From assembly GCA_029260555.1 (NCBI GenBank), contig JAJDCZ010000042.1:1-64000 (forward strand): DNA of 64,000 nucleotides, read 5' to 3'. Within the stretch, counting starts at the first letter, position 1, and each line of letters opens with the position of its first letter. Origin of the DNA: Phycisphaerales bacterium (lineage in GTDB: Bacteria > Planctomycetota > Phycisphaerae > Phycisphaerales > UBA1924). The position numbers were made by a program, and so were the translations under genes. This document shows positions 6,234 through 16,199 of this stretch, one piece after another. The notes under the pieces were generated by a model. That model saw only the letters and a list, made by a program, of their open reading frames with translations, had not been told where the DNA came from and did no database searches.

Positions 6234-8558
6234 TCAGCGTTCTTGTCGTCCTTTGCCCGCAGCCTTTCCGCCCAGCCACGACCACACCGATACCGAACTG
6301 CTCTGACGAATCGGAAGGGGTTGGCCTGCAAGCCAGGTTCGCAGGTCATCTGCCAGATCCTTGGCGTGCTGATAACGCCCCTCAGGATCTCTCAGCATTG
6401 CCCGGCGGCAGATCTGCTCAAGCTCGCGAGGCACTTGCCAGCAGTACGCACTGGGAGCAGGGGGATCTGTCGTGACGATCTGGTGAATGACGCTTTCAGA
6501 ATCACCATCCCATGGACTTCTTAGTGCCAGCAGCTCATACATGGTGATGCCGAGTGACCAGATATCTACGCGACAATCGCCCAGCGTCTGCGTGGAACGA
6601 ACAGCCCAGTCTGCAACGCGCTCAGGCGAAAGATAACGAGGTGTACCCACACGCGCAGGCTCCATGCCTGAAGCATCACTCAGCCGAGTTGCCAGCCCAA
6701 AGTCTGCGATCATCATTCGACCATCGGGGGCTAACAGCAGATTGCTGGGCTTGATATCACGGTGGATGACATGCTCGCGATGTGCATGGTCCAGACCATC
6801 TGCAACGCCTGCAAGCCACCAGGCGATCATGCGGAAATAAGGCTCTTTATTTGAGAGAACTTCCCGAAGATTTGCCACCATCGTCGATCGATTCAGCTCT
6901 GCAAGCTCTGTCAGCTGATCGCCCGTCAGGGTTTGAGCATCAGCTTGTGCAAACCGGCTGATCAGCTCGCGTGCGTTGGCACCACGGATGAGCTGCATGA
7001 CTGAATAACCCCCCGTACCTGCCTGGACAAAACGCATGACCTGCACGATGTTGGGATGCTGAATGCGGGCAGCAGCCTGGGCTTCTTTTTGGAGTTGCTC
7101 CTGAGCTTCAGGATGAACCGAGCGGATCACCTTGATGGCGACATCCACATCGAGGTTTATATCGTGAGCCTGATAGACGGTCCCCATGCCACCGGATCCG
7201 ATCTTGTTTCGGATTTCATAGCCTTCAAGTTCGGTTTCGATCTGAACCGCCTCGGGAGACATCTCAGGCTGATCCATCGGCGGCGCGGTTTGTCTTGTGT
7301 CGTGGGTTGAACCTCGCTCTACAGATACGGTCGCTGCTGCACTCAAGGTTTGGGCTGGAGTTGGGGGTGAGTTTGGCTCGCTGACTGTCTGTGAAGCGGG
7401 TGGTTCGGTGCTGGTTTCATCATCGACAGCGTTGGTCAACGCAGACGGTGCGGAGCTCTGACTGATGGAAACCGTCGGCGGGGGAGTTGATGCAGGAGGG
7501 GGGGGAGGGGGGGGAGGGGATTTAGGCTGAGTTGATTGTGCCTTGCTCAAGCCTTGAGCACCGGCTTGGCCTGGAGCGGTGCTGGTGTTTGGTGCATCTC
7601 CAAGCGTGCGTGCTTTTTCACGGGCTAATCGCAACGCACGGTCCAGTCGATCCCGGGCTGACTTTCGTGGATGGGCCAGCGTGAAATAGACTTCAGAAAA
7701 CGCTGAATCCTTGCTTTGAAGCGAATCACCCAGAAGCACCACGCATTCTGCAAACAGCTCAATCTGCTCTGGGGTCTCCAGCCGATGCAGGCTCGCGGTT
7801 GAGGGAATCGTCTCCAGCAACGCTTCCAGCTGGCTGGAGTTGTAGGAGCTGATTCTGGCTGAGAACTCTGCCATGAGTCGTTCGATCAACTCAGTGTACT
7901 CGCCGAAGTTTCCCGAGAGTTGACTCTGAGGTGCGGGGCTTTGAAATGCTTCATCCTCAGCAATGTCTTCTTGCCAAGGCTCATCATCCACTTCCGTGAC
8001 AGATGACTCACTCTGCACCGGAGCAGGAGGTGGCTCAACTGCCTGCACAGGATCTGGGGCTGAGGATGCCCATGGATCAGGTTCTGGTTCTGGCTCAGGT
8101 TTCGGCTCGGGTTCAGGTTCAATAGATTCTTGAACAGGCGGCTCAGGGATGCCGGGATCAACCGTCGACAACTCAACTTCGGGCTCAGGTTCTACAGCTG
8201 GTGCTGCATCAACAGCGGCTGAAGACTGACCGACACGACAACTACGAATCACAATGCGGACGCTGCCCGCTTCGATCTCGTCACCCGCATGGATGGGCGT
8301 TTCAGAATCGAGCTCGTTGCTGTTGAAGAGGGTGCCCCACTCATCATCCAGATTGTTGATCAGAATCTGATCGCCTGTGATGTGCAGGGAAAACTGCCGG
8401 GTGCCTACGGTGGGGTCGTCGATGACAAAGTCGACACCAACCCCTGAACCGACGATGAAAGCGGACCCGTCATCAGGAAGCTCGATGGTGGCTTCTTCAG
8501 CCTGACCATCGGGCATGACAACCTCAATGTTGCACAATCCTGACAAAGCATTCTCCAT
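6234..8558 (-). CDS. FHA-domain Ser/Thr protein kinase (PknB-like)
   Basis: A 774-residue protein. An N-terminal FHA-like domain spans about residues 20-100 (VGSGVGVDFVIDDPTVGTRQFSLH). A Glu/Pro-rich low-complexity linker follows, including a run of prolines encoded by a G-rich tract near 7494-7520. The C-terminal kinase domain starts near residue 447 with GSGGMGTVY, Lys476 (VAIKV), HRDIKPSN with Asp601, and DFG with Asp620, followed by GTPRYLSPE. All catalytic residues are present, so it should be an active Hanks-type kinase whose FHA domain may bind autophosphorylated sites. No transmembrane helix is evident. The ATG at 8556-8558 is preferred over a longer start. Confidence 0.92.
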   Translation of the reverse strand: MENALSGLCNIEVVMPDGQAEEATIELPDDGSAFIVGSGVGVDFVIDDPTVGTRQFSLHITGDQILINNLDDEWGTLFNSNELDSETPIHAGDEIEAGSVRIVIRSCRVGQSSAAVDAAPAVEPEPEVELSTVDPGIPEPPVQESIEPEPEPKPEPEPEPDPWASSAPDPVQAVEPPPAPVQSESSVTEVDDEPWQEDIAEDEAFQSPAPQSQLSGNFGEYTELIERLMAEFSARISSYNSSQLEALLETIPSTASLHRLETPEQIELFAECVVLLGDSLQSKDSAFSEVYFTLAHPRKSARDRLDRALRLAREKARTLGDAPNTSTAPGQAGAQGLSKAQSTQPKSPPPPPPPPASTPPPTVSISQSSAPSALTNAVDDETSTEPPASQTVSEPNSPPTPAQTLSAAATVSVERGSTHDTRQTAPPMDQPEMSPEAVQIETELEGYEIRNKIGSGGMGTVYQAHDINLDVDVAIKVIRSVHPEAQEQLQKEAQAAARIQHPNIVQVMRFVQAGTGGYSVMQLIRGANARELISRFAQADAQTLTGDQLTELAELNRSTMVANLREVLSNKEPYFRMIAWWLAGVADGLDHAHREHVIHRDIKPSNLLLAPDGRMMIADFGLATRLSDASGMEPARVGTPRYLSPERVADWAVRSTQTLGDCRVDIWSLGITMYELLALRSPWDGDSESVIHQIVTTDPPAPSAYCWQVPRELEQICRRAMLRDPEGRYQHAKDLADDLRTWLAGQPLPIRQSSSVSVWSWLGGKAAGKGRQER

Positions 8559-8674
8559 CAACAAGCGACACCGACAGCCCGGCTGCACTGTACATCGGTC
8601 AGCCTAACACAAACACACAATAGAACATGACAGATTCGGCCCGATCAGAACCCAACTCTACAAAAACAGCGTGT

Positions 8675-10057
8675 TTAGTGTTTTCGGCTCATGCGTGCTT
8701 TGAGTTTTTTGATTCGCCTGGCAAACCATTCGCCTACAGACCTGAGGCGAAGGTTCAGCCGAAGCCTGCGTAACGAGGCATCATCAGAATCAACGCGGAC
8801 AGCCCGGCGAACCCAGTATCGTGCCCTTGCCCATTGCTGCTGTTGCACCAGTGCCAACGCCAGGTTGTGGATGGCAGCAACATTGCCCGGGTTCAGCCGA
8901 ATTGCCTGGCGGGATGCATCCATCCCCGCCTGTACCTGCTCGAGCATGAACTGAGACACCGCCAGTTGATGCCAGGCATCAGCATCATCAGATTCGATGT
9001 CAATGAGTTTCTTGAACACCTTGGCTGCACGCTGATACATGCTTGCTTCAATCAACAGCCGCCCCAGATCCCGCAGGGCTTTGGGATCTTGATCCCTGTT
9101 ATGCCTGTGATCGCACTGCTGAGCATGGTCAACATCATCATTGAGAAGCTCACGCGCACGGGGCAGGTCGCCTTGTTTGTGTCTGGTGAGCAGAAGCTCT
9201 GCAACCCGACGGCGAACGCCCGGCACGGTTTCATCAAGCCGAAGCACAATGTCAAATCGCGTCAAGGCCTCGTCGCGATCATCGCATCGCAATGCAAGCT
9301 CACCCAATGCAAAGTGGGCATCTGCATTGTCAGGCTCAAGCTCAAGCACCCTGCGGAACTTTTCGCCGGCTTCATCGTGCCTGCGCATATCCACAAGCAG
9401 CAAGCCAACATCCAGCAGTGTGCGCACATCGCCAGGATGCTGACGCAACTCACGCATGTAAAGCTGACGGGCACGCTCAAGCCGACCCGTCGAGGCATAG
9501 GCCTCAGCCAGGCGAGACTGAAGCCCGGGCAGTGATGGGTCCAGACTGGCAGCTTCACGCAGGCATGATACCGCCCGTTCAAACTGCCCTTGATCCAGCA
9601 GCGACTCAGCCATGCAAACAAAGGCCTGAGACTCTTGAGGATCGGTCTGCTGAGCCATGTAGAACATCACTTCAGCCTGCTCATGGTCGCCCAAAGCAGC
9701 GTAAGCCTCGATGCGGCCGATGTAAGAAGCGACCCGGTGGGTCTGTCCTTTTTCTGCCTGCTCGAGCCACTGGATCGCCAGTCGAGGCCGATCCATCCTG
9801 AGCTGACAATACCCGATCATGAGTGCTGCGTTTCCATCAGCTTCATCAAGTTCATGACTCTGGGTGAACGCTTCGATAGCTTCACGCCAGCGCTGGGAGG
9901 CTTCAAGGGTCAAACCCAGATTGAAATGCCATTGAGACTGGTAGGGATTGCGCAACAATGCTTCGCGGAGTTCCGCTTCAGCCTCAGCCATGCGACCCAG
10001 TTCGTACAGATCGTGTGCACGCTCTACATGTTGTTCTGCGTCATGCCAGTCGTTCAT
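8675..10057 (-). CDS. Tetratricopeptide-repeat protein
   Basis: A 460-residue protein built almost entirely of TPR units: about eleven helix-turn-helix repeats with the W-x-x-L-G-x-x-x / A-x-x-x-F / P pattern, such as WHFNLGLTLEASQRWREAIEAFTQSHELD and AHFALGELALRCDDRDEALTRFDIVLRLD. It has no signal peptide and ends in a basic tail (RRIKKLKARMSRKH). TPR solenoids act as protein-binding scaffolds, and its place beside the FHA-kinase suggests a scaffold role, but no partner is known. A TATACT box lies about 90 bases upstream of the start. Confidence 0.88.
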   Translation of the reverse strand: MNDWHDAEQHVERAHDLYELGRMAEAEAELREALLRNPYQSQWHFNLGLTLEASQRWREAIEAFTQSHELDEADGNAALMIGYCQLRMDRPRLAIQWLEQAEKGQTHRVASYIGRIEAYAALGDHEQAEVMFYMAQQTDPQESQAFVCMAESLLDQGQFERAVSCLREAASLDPSLPGLQSRLAEAYASTGRLERARQLYMRELRQHPGDVRTLLDVGLLLVDMRRHDEAGEKFRRVLELEPDNADAHFALGELALRCDDRDEALTRFDIVLRLDETVPGVRRRVAELLLTRHKQGDLPRARELLNDDVDHAQQCDHRHNRDQDPKALRDLGRLLIEASMYQRAAKVFKKLIDIESDDADAWHQLAVSQFMLEQVQAGMDASRQAIRLNPGNVAAIHNLALALVQQQQWARARYWVRRAVRVDSDDASLRRLRLNLRLRSVGEWFARRIKKLKARMSRKH

Positions 10058-10148
10058 CTTGTCCCTGCCAAACGCTCGTTTTCGAGTTCGAGTCTGGTCT
10101 TTGTCATGCTATCGGGCCGATGTAAGAACATCAATCAATTCGAGTCGT

Positions 10149-10154
10149 AGTATA
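10149..10154 (-). promoter_or_regulatory. Candidate -10 box of the TPR gene
   Basis: TATACT on the minus strand, about 92 bases from the TPR start codon. No good -35 box is seen. Confidence 0.4.
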
Positions 10155-10260
10155 CCTGTCCTGACAATAAAGTTATGACTCTTTTGCTGAGAGATGTCGA
10201 CATTCAACCCCTTACAAAGATCAATCATACCTGTTGCTTTTTGAGCCAACCCAACACGCT

Positions 10261-12249
10261 GTGAAACACTCAGGTTGCACATCCGGTTTTTCATACGCAG
10301 GGCTCATGGCTCTGTTCGTTGCATTGTGCCCTGTCTTGCCCCTTTGGGCCCAGCCGACCACGCCTGACGCTGGCACCCCTGCTCAAAGCCCAGCATCCAC
10401 ACGAACTGACATCCAGAAGGACCTCGCCACGCTGATTGACGCATCGCAAGCTGCAGATGCTCGCAAGCGTGCTTCATCAGCACTCGCCCGGGTGACTCAG
10501 CCAGAGCACATCACACTGATCGCCCAGTCGATTCTGTTCTCCGAGCCTGCTGACTGGGCTTCAGCCCAGCTGCTTTTGAGCGAGTTGGCCCTGGTCCCTT
10601 CAATCAGCAAAGCCTGGCTTGAGCCTCTCATGCAAGCGCTGACACAAAGCAGCACAACCCCGGAGCAGCAGGTTGCGATCATTCAATCGCTCAGCTCAAT
10701 GCGTACCCGTGGCGCAGTTCGCCTGTTGATTGATCAACTCAGTGAGCCTGTTGATCCGACAATTCGCAGCACTTCACACGCAGCCCTTGTCAGACTTACG
10801 GGTGTGCGCCATGTCGTGCCTGATTACCAGGCCTGGAATACATGGTTTGCAGTTTCAGACCACCTTCCCGAGTTACAATGGCAGCAGCTGCTTATCACCA
10901 ACCTTGCGACAGAAGCTGACGAGTCCGCCCGCCTGGTTCGTGCGTTGCGTGAAGACCTGATCCAAACCAGCCGCGCCTTGTATCGACAGACCGAACCTGA
11001 TCAGCGATCATCTTTGCTGGCGTCAATGCTCCTCTCGAATCATCTTGTGTTGCGAGATCTTGGATATGAGTTGATCTACCGTGAACTCTCCGCAGCCCAG
11101 CGTCCCGGCGAGCAGGTTGCCGCGACCGCGACGCAGTTACTGACTCATAAAAGCGCCCGTGAACGCATCCGGGCTGCCAGATTGATTCACAGACTCGCTC
11201 CTCCCGATGCCAGCGAGCCTCTGGCCATCGCCCTTCGCAATGAAAAAAACGCAGAGGCCGCTGCAGCTCAACTGGCAGCAATAGCGCGCTGGCCTGATGC
11301 CATCCCTCTGGACACTTCCCTGAACTGGCTCAGCACAGAGACTCTGGCTCAAGACCCTGCATCGCAAGCGGTGCTGGAGCTTTTCAAAGCAGGTCGGCTC
11401 GATCAGCCCCCTGACCAGACTCGCGTGCTTGAAGCTTTACGGAAAAAACCCGTAGCGAGCTTGACACCGGCTGCAGCAACGCTGTTGATCACACTTGGCA
11501 CTCTTGAAGATCGCCAGGCATGTCAAATCCTTCTCAAGTCAGCCGATCGTCAACTCAAAATCGCAGCAGCCCTGGCATTGAGCCATGATCAAAGTTTCAC
11601 ACTGGCACTGTTAGATGCTGCGGACCAGGATGCCTTGCTCATCGTCGCTGCAGCAGCTTCGGTCGCGCGTTTTGCACCCACCAGCGACAATTATCTGTTC
11701 CTTCAATCTCTTGCTCTTGCTGCTGAACCGGTTGCAACATCAGCTCTGGATGTCGTCATCGCGGCATTGCCTCCAAGCCAGAAGGTCATCGTTGCATCAC
11801 ATCAGGACACACCTGTCGATCAGCAACTCCGCGTGCTTGAGAGTCTCAATGCCCTCGACTTTTCAACACTTTCACCAACAGAGCGGGCATCTTCAGTCCT
11901 TGGGCTGCATCAGCTGGCAGAACTCCATCTCCAGCAATCCGACCCTGAAAAGGCTCTCTTGACGCTGTCAGCTTTGAATGAAGTAGCGAGCGAAACTCAC
12001 AACGAACTTCGCTGTGTCGCTCTGGTGATGTTGGAACGGTTTGACGAAGCTCAAAAAGCGGCTTGCGACACCAATGCCTGGTTCCGCGCTCTGGAACTTC
12101 AATCTGATCAGGCTCGCAAGACCGCCATCGCATTGAAAATCGATCAACTCTTTAAAGCATCACTCAACGAAGCTCAACAGGCGATCGTGGCTCTCTACAT
12201 CAAGCAAGACCCACCAGCACCTCAAGTCGACGACCGCAAAGGCAGCTGA
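10261..12249 (+). CDS. Secreted HEAT-like repeat protein
   Basis: About 660 residues. The N-terminus forms a signal peptide whose hydrophobic stretch MALFVALCPVLPLWAQ ends at a likely cleavage site near Ala-Gln, then a Thr/Pro/Ala-rich linker. The rest is alpha-helical with degenerate HEAT/armadillo-like repeats (for example MRTRGAVRLLIDQLSEP and LKIAAALALSHDQSFTLALLDAADQD) and a TPR-like section near the end. It probably works in the periplasm. The GTG at 10261 gives a normal n-region (KHSG); TTG at 10234 and ATG at 10306 are alternatives, and no Shine-Dalgarno decides. It is an orphan in function. Confidence 0.78.
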   Translation: MKHSGCTSGFSYAGLMALFVALCPVLPLWAQPTTPDAGTPAQSPASTRTDIQKDLATLIDASQAADARKRASSALARVTQPEHITLIAQSILFSEPADWASAQLLLSELALVPSISKAWLEPLMQALTQSSTTPEQQVAIIQSLSSMRTRGAVRLLIDQLSEPVDPTIRSTSHAALVRLTGVRHVVPDYQAWNTWFAVSDHLPELQWQQLLITNLATEADESARLVRALREDLIQTSRALYRQTEPDQRSSLLASMLLSNHLVLRDLGYELIYRELSAAQRPGEQVAATATQLLTHKSARERIRAARLIHRLAPPDASEPLAIALRNEKNAEAAAAQLAAIARWPDAIPLDTSLNWLSTETLAQDPASQAVLELFKAGRLDQPPDQTRVLEALRKKPVASLTPAAATLLITLGTLEDRQACQILLKSADRQLKIAAALALSHDQSFTLALLDAADQDALLIVAAAASVARFAPTSDNYLFLQSLALAAEPVATSALDVVIAALPPSQKVIVASHQDTPVDQQLRVLESLNALDFSTLSPTERASSVLGLHQLAELHLQQSDPEKALLTLSALNEVASETHNELRCVALVMLERFDEAQKAACDTNAWFRALELQSDQARKTAIALKIDQLFKASLNEAQQAIVALYIKQDPPAPQVDDRKGS

Positions 12250-12326
12250 AGAGTGGGCAAGCTGATAACTTGACAGTCAAAACGCCATGATCCTCAGCAC
12301 AGGTATCGTAGTGCAAGCAGATCGCT

Positions 12327-13130
12327 TTACACCGACGAGCCGACCCACAAAGCACTGCGCATGCGTTTGAGTACGGTGCGAACGATGGGCTTTTCTTCGA
12401 TGACCGGATTTGTAAACACATCCAGTGCCTGTCTGGCATCATCAAACCCGCGCAGCTCGTCAAGCCCCTGATCAAACCACGCTGCCCAGTGGCTGGGGAT
12501 CTTGCGAACCAGGCGATCAGCACGAATGCGAGGCTCATCGCCGGGCTGACCCGTCAATGCCCGATACACAAGCTGCACCACCGAACGGACCTCATCGCGG
12601 ATCAACTCGCGTGAACAGCTTTGACCCTGGCTTGCAGCTTTCAAGCCATAGAGTTCCACAGCCAGAGAACCGTGACGATCCACCAATACCTGATCAGCAG
12701 TGATCACACCATGACAAACAGATTGTGCCTGCATTGCGATCATCGCTTCAAACAGTTGTGATGTCAGTCGCTGTACCTCAAGTACAGGCAGTGGCCCGCC
12801 ACGATCGTTCAGCAGCTGCTCCAGCGTGACCAGGCCATCAACCGTTCCGGGATAGGGACAGACCAGCCAGGGTCTTTGGTCCTGCGCCATGCCCAGCGCG
12901 AACTCTTCGACAGGCAGGACATGGGGATGTCCAATAGCCATGAGTCTTTCAATAGCACCAGCAAAACGCCGGATGTGAGTCCGGTCAGAAAGATGGGCGA
13001 ACTTGTAGATGATGTGGGAGGTCTGATTCCCTTCATGGAGCGCCAGCCAGCGATCGGCCATGGGGTGCGCATCAAGAGGGCGGATCAGTCTGTACATGCC
13101 CAGTCGCGGGCGAGGATCGTTCGTGTTCAT
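12327..13130 (-). CDS. Degenerate protein kinase (pseudokinase)
   Basis: A 267-residue protein with the outline of a Hanks kinase: YRLIRPLDAHPMADRWLALH in place of the glycine loop, IIYKFAH where the lysine strand lies, HPHVLPVEEF, and LVYRALTGQPG like helix F. The catalytic elements are lost: the HRDxxxxN loop reads CHGVITADQVLV and the DFG motif reads VELYGL. It should therefore lack ordinary phosphotransfer activity and could serve as a binding or regulatory partner of the intact kinase 4 kb away. The ATG at 13128-13130 has AAGG eight bases upstream; a GTG ten codons earlier is the alternative. Confidence 0.7.
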   Translation of the reverse strand: MNTNDPRPRLGMYRLIRPLDAHPMADRWLALHEGNQTSHIIYKFAHLSDRTHIRRFAGAIERLMAIGHPHVLPVEEFALGMAQDQRPWLVCPYPGTVDGLVTLEQLLNDRGGPLPVLEVQRLTSQLFEAMIAMQAQSVCHGVITADQVLVDRHGSLAVELYGLKAASQGQSCSRELIRDEVRSVVQLVYRALTGQPGDEPRIRADRLVRKIPSHWAAWFDQGLDELRGFDDARQALDVFTNPVIEEKPIVRTVLKRMRSALWVGSSV

Positions 13131-13448
13131 CCAGTCAGCCTTATATTGCCGATCATGCACGCTTCATGCGTTTGTGAGCTGGGCAGCCACACCGCGAGCC
13201 CGGAGCAAGCCACTCCTTGGCTTTGATCGCACCGGGGCACGGAGTATAGTCCAGATAAGACATCGGCGATCAAAGCATTGCCAGTGCAACAGTCCGTCTC
13301 TTGCATACCGATCATATCCCGATTATCATAGGGTCTTTGAACTTGAGGATGGTCTGAGTAGGCCTGACAAACTAGACTTGTGTGTATCTTGTTTTGCAAG
13401 CAAAATGCTGGCCTTTGGATGCCAGAGAAGCCACCGGGAGATTGAACC
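13131..13448. promoter_or_regulatory. Divergent spacer with -10 box for the pseudokinase
   Basis: This 318-bp spacer separates the leftward pseudokinase and the rightward HPPD gene. A minus-strand TATACT lies at 13243-13248 in the same GGACTATACTC context as at 3310, with a loose TTGATC nineteen bases upstream. On the plus strand, TGTGTATCTTGT at about 13381-13392, 67 bases before hppD, is repeated 69 bases before the gene at 40168 and may be an extended -10 region. Confidence 0.4.
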
Positions 13449-14627
13449 ATGACCACGGCACCCACTCCAACACCCGCCACGACCACCGACCCACTCAGCC
13501 TGATTGATATCGACCACATCCGTTTTTATGTGGGGAATGCCAAACAGGCTGCATATTTCTATGCCTACACCTTCGGGTTCACCATCGAGCAATACGAAGA
13601 CCTGACCACAGGCTCTCGCGAGCAGGCGACATATCTGCTCACTCAGGGAAACATCCGCCTGCTGCTCACCTCGGGCATCACGCCCGGGCATCCTGCACAA
13701 GAAGAAGTGCGACGGTTTGGCGATGGCGTCAAGGATGTCTCCATGACCGTTCACAATGCGGAAGCGTCTTATGAACGAGCGATCAAAAACGGCGCCATCA
13801 GCGATCTTGAGCCTGTCACCTGGTCTGACGAGAACGGCTCAGTCACCCGCGCATCCATCAAAACCTATGGCCGAGTCGTTCACTCGTTCGTAAGCCGAAC
13901 CGGATCCTACGCCTTGCCCAATATCAAAAAGGGTGGCATGTTTGCACCCGGCTTTGCCAAAATGAATGACATCTGGGTCAACCAATACAACAAGGACAAC
14001 CCTTGTGGCCTGCTCTACACCGACCATCTGGTCGGCAATGTCGAACTCGGCAAAATGAACTACTGGGTCAAGTGGTACGAAGATGTCCTTGAGTTCAAAA
14101 TGTTCAAACACTTTGATGATGAAGACATCTCCACTGAATACTCCGCCCTTATGTCCAAAGTGATGACCTCAGGCAACAACCTCATCAAAATGCCCATCAA
14201 TGAACCCGCTGAGGGCAAACGCAAAAGCCAGATTCAGGAATATCTGGAATGGCACGACATGACCCCCGGGGTGCAACATCTGGCTTTTCGCAATGACGAT
14301 GAAATCTCATCCGTAGCAGAGTTGTCACGAAGAGGCGTGGATTTTCTCTATGTGCCCAAGTCATATTATGACGAGGTGTGGGATCGCGTTGCCAAGTTGG
14401 GCTGGGATGTCAAGGAAGACCACGAAAGGATCAGGGATCTGGGCATCCTTGTCGATGCTGATGACGAAGGGTATCTGCTTCAGCTGTTTACCAAGCCGTT
14501 GCAGGACCGCCCCACTCTCTTCATCGAAATCATCTGTCGCCGAGGCAGCCAGAGCTTTGGCAAGGGCAACTTCAAAGCCCTCTTTGAAAGCCTAGAAAGA
14601 GAACAGGATCGACGGGGCAACCTGTAG
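13449..14627 (+). CDS. hppD: 4-hydroxyphenylpyruvate dioxygenase
   Basis: A 392-residue Fe(II) dioxygenase that converts 4-hydroxyphenylpyruvate and O2 to homogentisate and CO2 in tyrosine breakdown. The facial triad is visible: His193 (LLYTDHLVGN), His277 (PGVQHLAF) and Glu360 (FIEIICRRG). The C-terminal gate helix SQSFGKGNFKALFESLE is canonical. Length fits the family. The ATG follows GGGAG by eight bases. No homogentisate dioxygenase or fumarylacetoacetase gene is adjacent, so the remainder of the pathway must lie elsewhere. Confidence 0.97.
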   Translation: MTTAPTPTPATTTDPLSLIDIDHIRFYVGNAKQAAYFYAYTFGFTIEQYEDLTTGSREQATYLLTQGNIRLLLTSGITPGHPAQEEVRRFGDGVKDVSMTVHNAEASYERAIKNGAISDLEPVTWSDENGSVTRASIKTYGRVVHSFVSRTGSYALPNIKKGGMFAPGFAKMNDIWVNQYNKDNPCGLLYTDHLVGNVELGKMNYWVKWYEDVLEFKMFKHFDDEDISTEYSALMSKVMTSGNNLIKMPINEPAEGKRKSQIQEYLEWHDMTPGVQHLAFRNDDEISSVAELSRRGVDFLYVPKSYYDEVWDRVAKLGWDVKEDHERIRDLGILVDADDEGYLLQLFTKPLQDRPTLFIEIICRRGSQSFGKGNFKALFESLEREQDRRGNL

Positions 14628-14727
14628 CAGCTCTCATCCTTTAATGATGCTTCTCATATTTTCGGAAAATTATTTCTGTTTTTATCACTTTGCCCTTGCC
14701 CCCCCCCCTGTGTGGTACTCTCCCGCA

Positions 14728-15966
14728 ATGCCAAGGAAAAGCCCGTTCGCATCTCGAGTTTCTTTATCTGTTCTTTTTTTCATCTTGAGTTGGATTCCAA
14801 CTGCAAATGTGCTGGCAAACAGCACTCGTATCGAGCCGGTTAAAGATAAACTCCGCACTTGGCTTGTTGAACAACTCCAAACCCCAGCCTGGAAACAGAA
14901 CTTCCAAGGCAAAGGCGCCATTAAACTACAGTGGACGAGTGAGGTTTCGACAAATCTGTCAAATGCAGAACTTGACCAGTTGTGGAGACAAGTTCGCGAG
15001 TTACCCGATCATCCTGCTCGAAATGGTATTCAGTACCAGCAAAGGCTCAAGAAGAACCCTGAAACCGGACAATCCATCGCTCTATACAAAGACAGTTCTA
15101 CCTGGTATTCAAGTAATGTTACCAACACATCAATTGGCAAAATGAACTTTGAAAATGGCGGACTGAACAAATCCCGCTGGATGATGATGCGTACTGATTC
15201 CATGAGCCAGCTTACAAAGATCCGAGCGGGAGTGCCGTTCCCTTCAGGGTACAATGTGAGTCGCTACCTGGATATTCTCCGCGACCATTTGGATCTTTTT
15301 CTTGGTTCTGGCATGGGAAAGATTGGACCCGATGCAAATATTGTTTCTGTAAAACTACTTGATGATACCAATTGGAATGCTGCTATCAGTTTTTCTGATA
15401 ATGGGATTAAGATGATAGCAGAGGTCGTCGGGACTTGGGATCAATCAGATACTGATCCGGTTGTAACTGTTGTACGCACAAAACCCGTTGATGTCAGTTC
15501 TTGGGATTCTAAAACATTATTTAAAGACTATTCGGACGGTGATTCTTCTGAGCCAAGGCACCCACAACGCATTATTATAGATCGAAGTGATGGCCTGCGT
15601 ACATCATACACTCTGACAACGATCTCTTTTATTTCCAAATTTGAAATAACGAAAAAAGCAAGGGCTCCAGAAATTCAAAATGAGGATGTCACAGTTCTGG
15701 ATTTTACAACGCCAGATTCGTCTTCGTGGGAACTTTATAAAAACAGCTCTACTGTAACATGGAGTCATAATTCCAGCAATGATTCCTATATCGCCAACTC
15801 CCAGACAGCCAAAGATCCAGGCGCCAAGAATAACCAGACCGGAAGCAAGCCGGGCATCCAAAAACACTCTCATTCAAAATCATTTCCCGCGTTCCCCCTG
15901 CTGATTGTTGCCCTGACAGTTGCAGGCATACTTTTACTTGTCAGCATTGTTCGTCGCAGTTCATAA
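14728..15966 (+). CDS. Exported protein with C-terminal membrane anchor, function unknown
   Basis: A 412-residue protein that I do not recognise. A signal peptide covers about residues 1-32 (hydrophobic core VSLSVLFFILSWIPTANVLA). The body is rich in Ser, Thr, Trp and Asn and probably beta-structured. A Ser/Asn/Lys-rich linker leads to a C-terminal transmembrane helix FPLLIVALTVAGILLLVSIV and a short basic tail, so it should be held in the inner membrane facing the periplasm. I chose the ATG at 14728; an earlier ATG at 14644 lies in very AT-rich DNA with poor protein character. Its base composition is lower in GC than the neighbours. Confidence 0.7.
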   Translation: MPRKSPFASRVSLSVLFFILSWIPTANVLANSTRIEPVKDKLRTWLVEQLQTPAWKQNFQGKGAIKLQWTSEVSTNLSNAELDQLWRQVRELPDHPARNGIQYQQRLKKNPETGQSIALYKDSSTWYSSNVTNTSIGKMNFENGGLNKSRWMMMRTDSMSQLTKIRAGVPFPSGYNVSRYLDILRDHLDLFLGSGMGKIGPDANIVSVKLLDDTNWNAAISFSDNGIKMIAEVVGTWDQSDTDPVVTVVRTKPVDVSSWDSKTLFKDYSDGDSSEPRHPQRIIIDRSDGLRTSYTLTTISFISKFEITKKARAPEIQNEDVTVLDFTTPDSSSWELYKNSSTVTWSHNSSNDSYIANSQTAKDPGAKNNQTGSKPGIQKHSHSKSFPAFPLLIVALTVAGILLLVSIVRRSS

Positions 15967-16199
15967 GTATCTGCTATTTTATTGAAAGGAATGTTATGAA
16001 TCCCTTGAGATCAAAATTTAAATCTCCAACGAGACTTGGTGCAATCTGAATAATATCACACCAGACTGTGCATGTATGGGATTGTAGAACAAGTATTACC
16101 AAGTAAAACATGGGACTGAGGCAGTAATTATTCGAGATGTGATTTTTTTAGCGATATCTTTAGTGTCACTCCTCATCAGCAATCCAGTATTCAATAGAT
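15967..16199. other. AT-rich spacer, no gene
   Basis: A 233-bp AT-rich gap between the exported protein and the pseudopilin. No long frame, terminator or clear promoter pair is visible. Confidence 0.4.
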
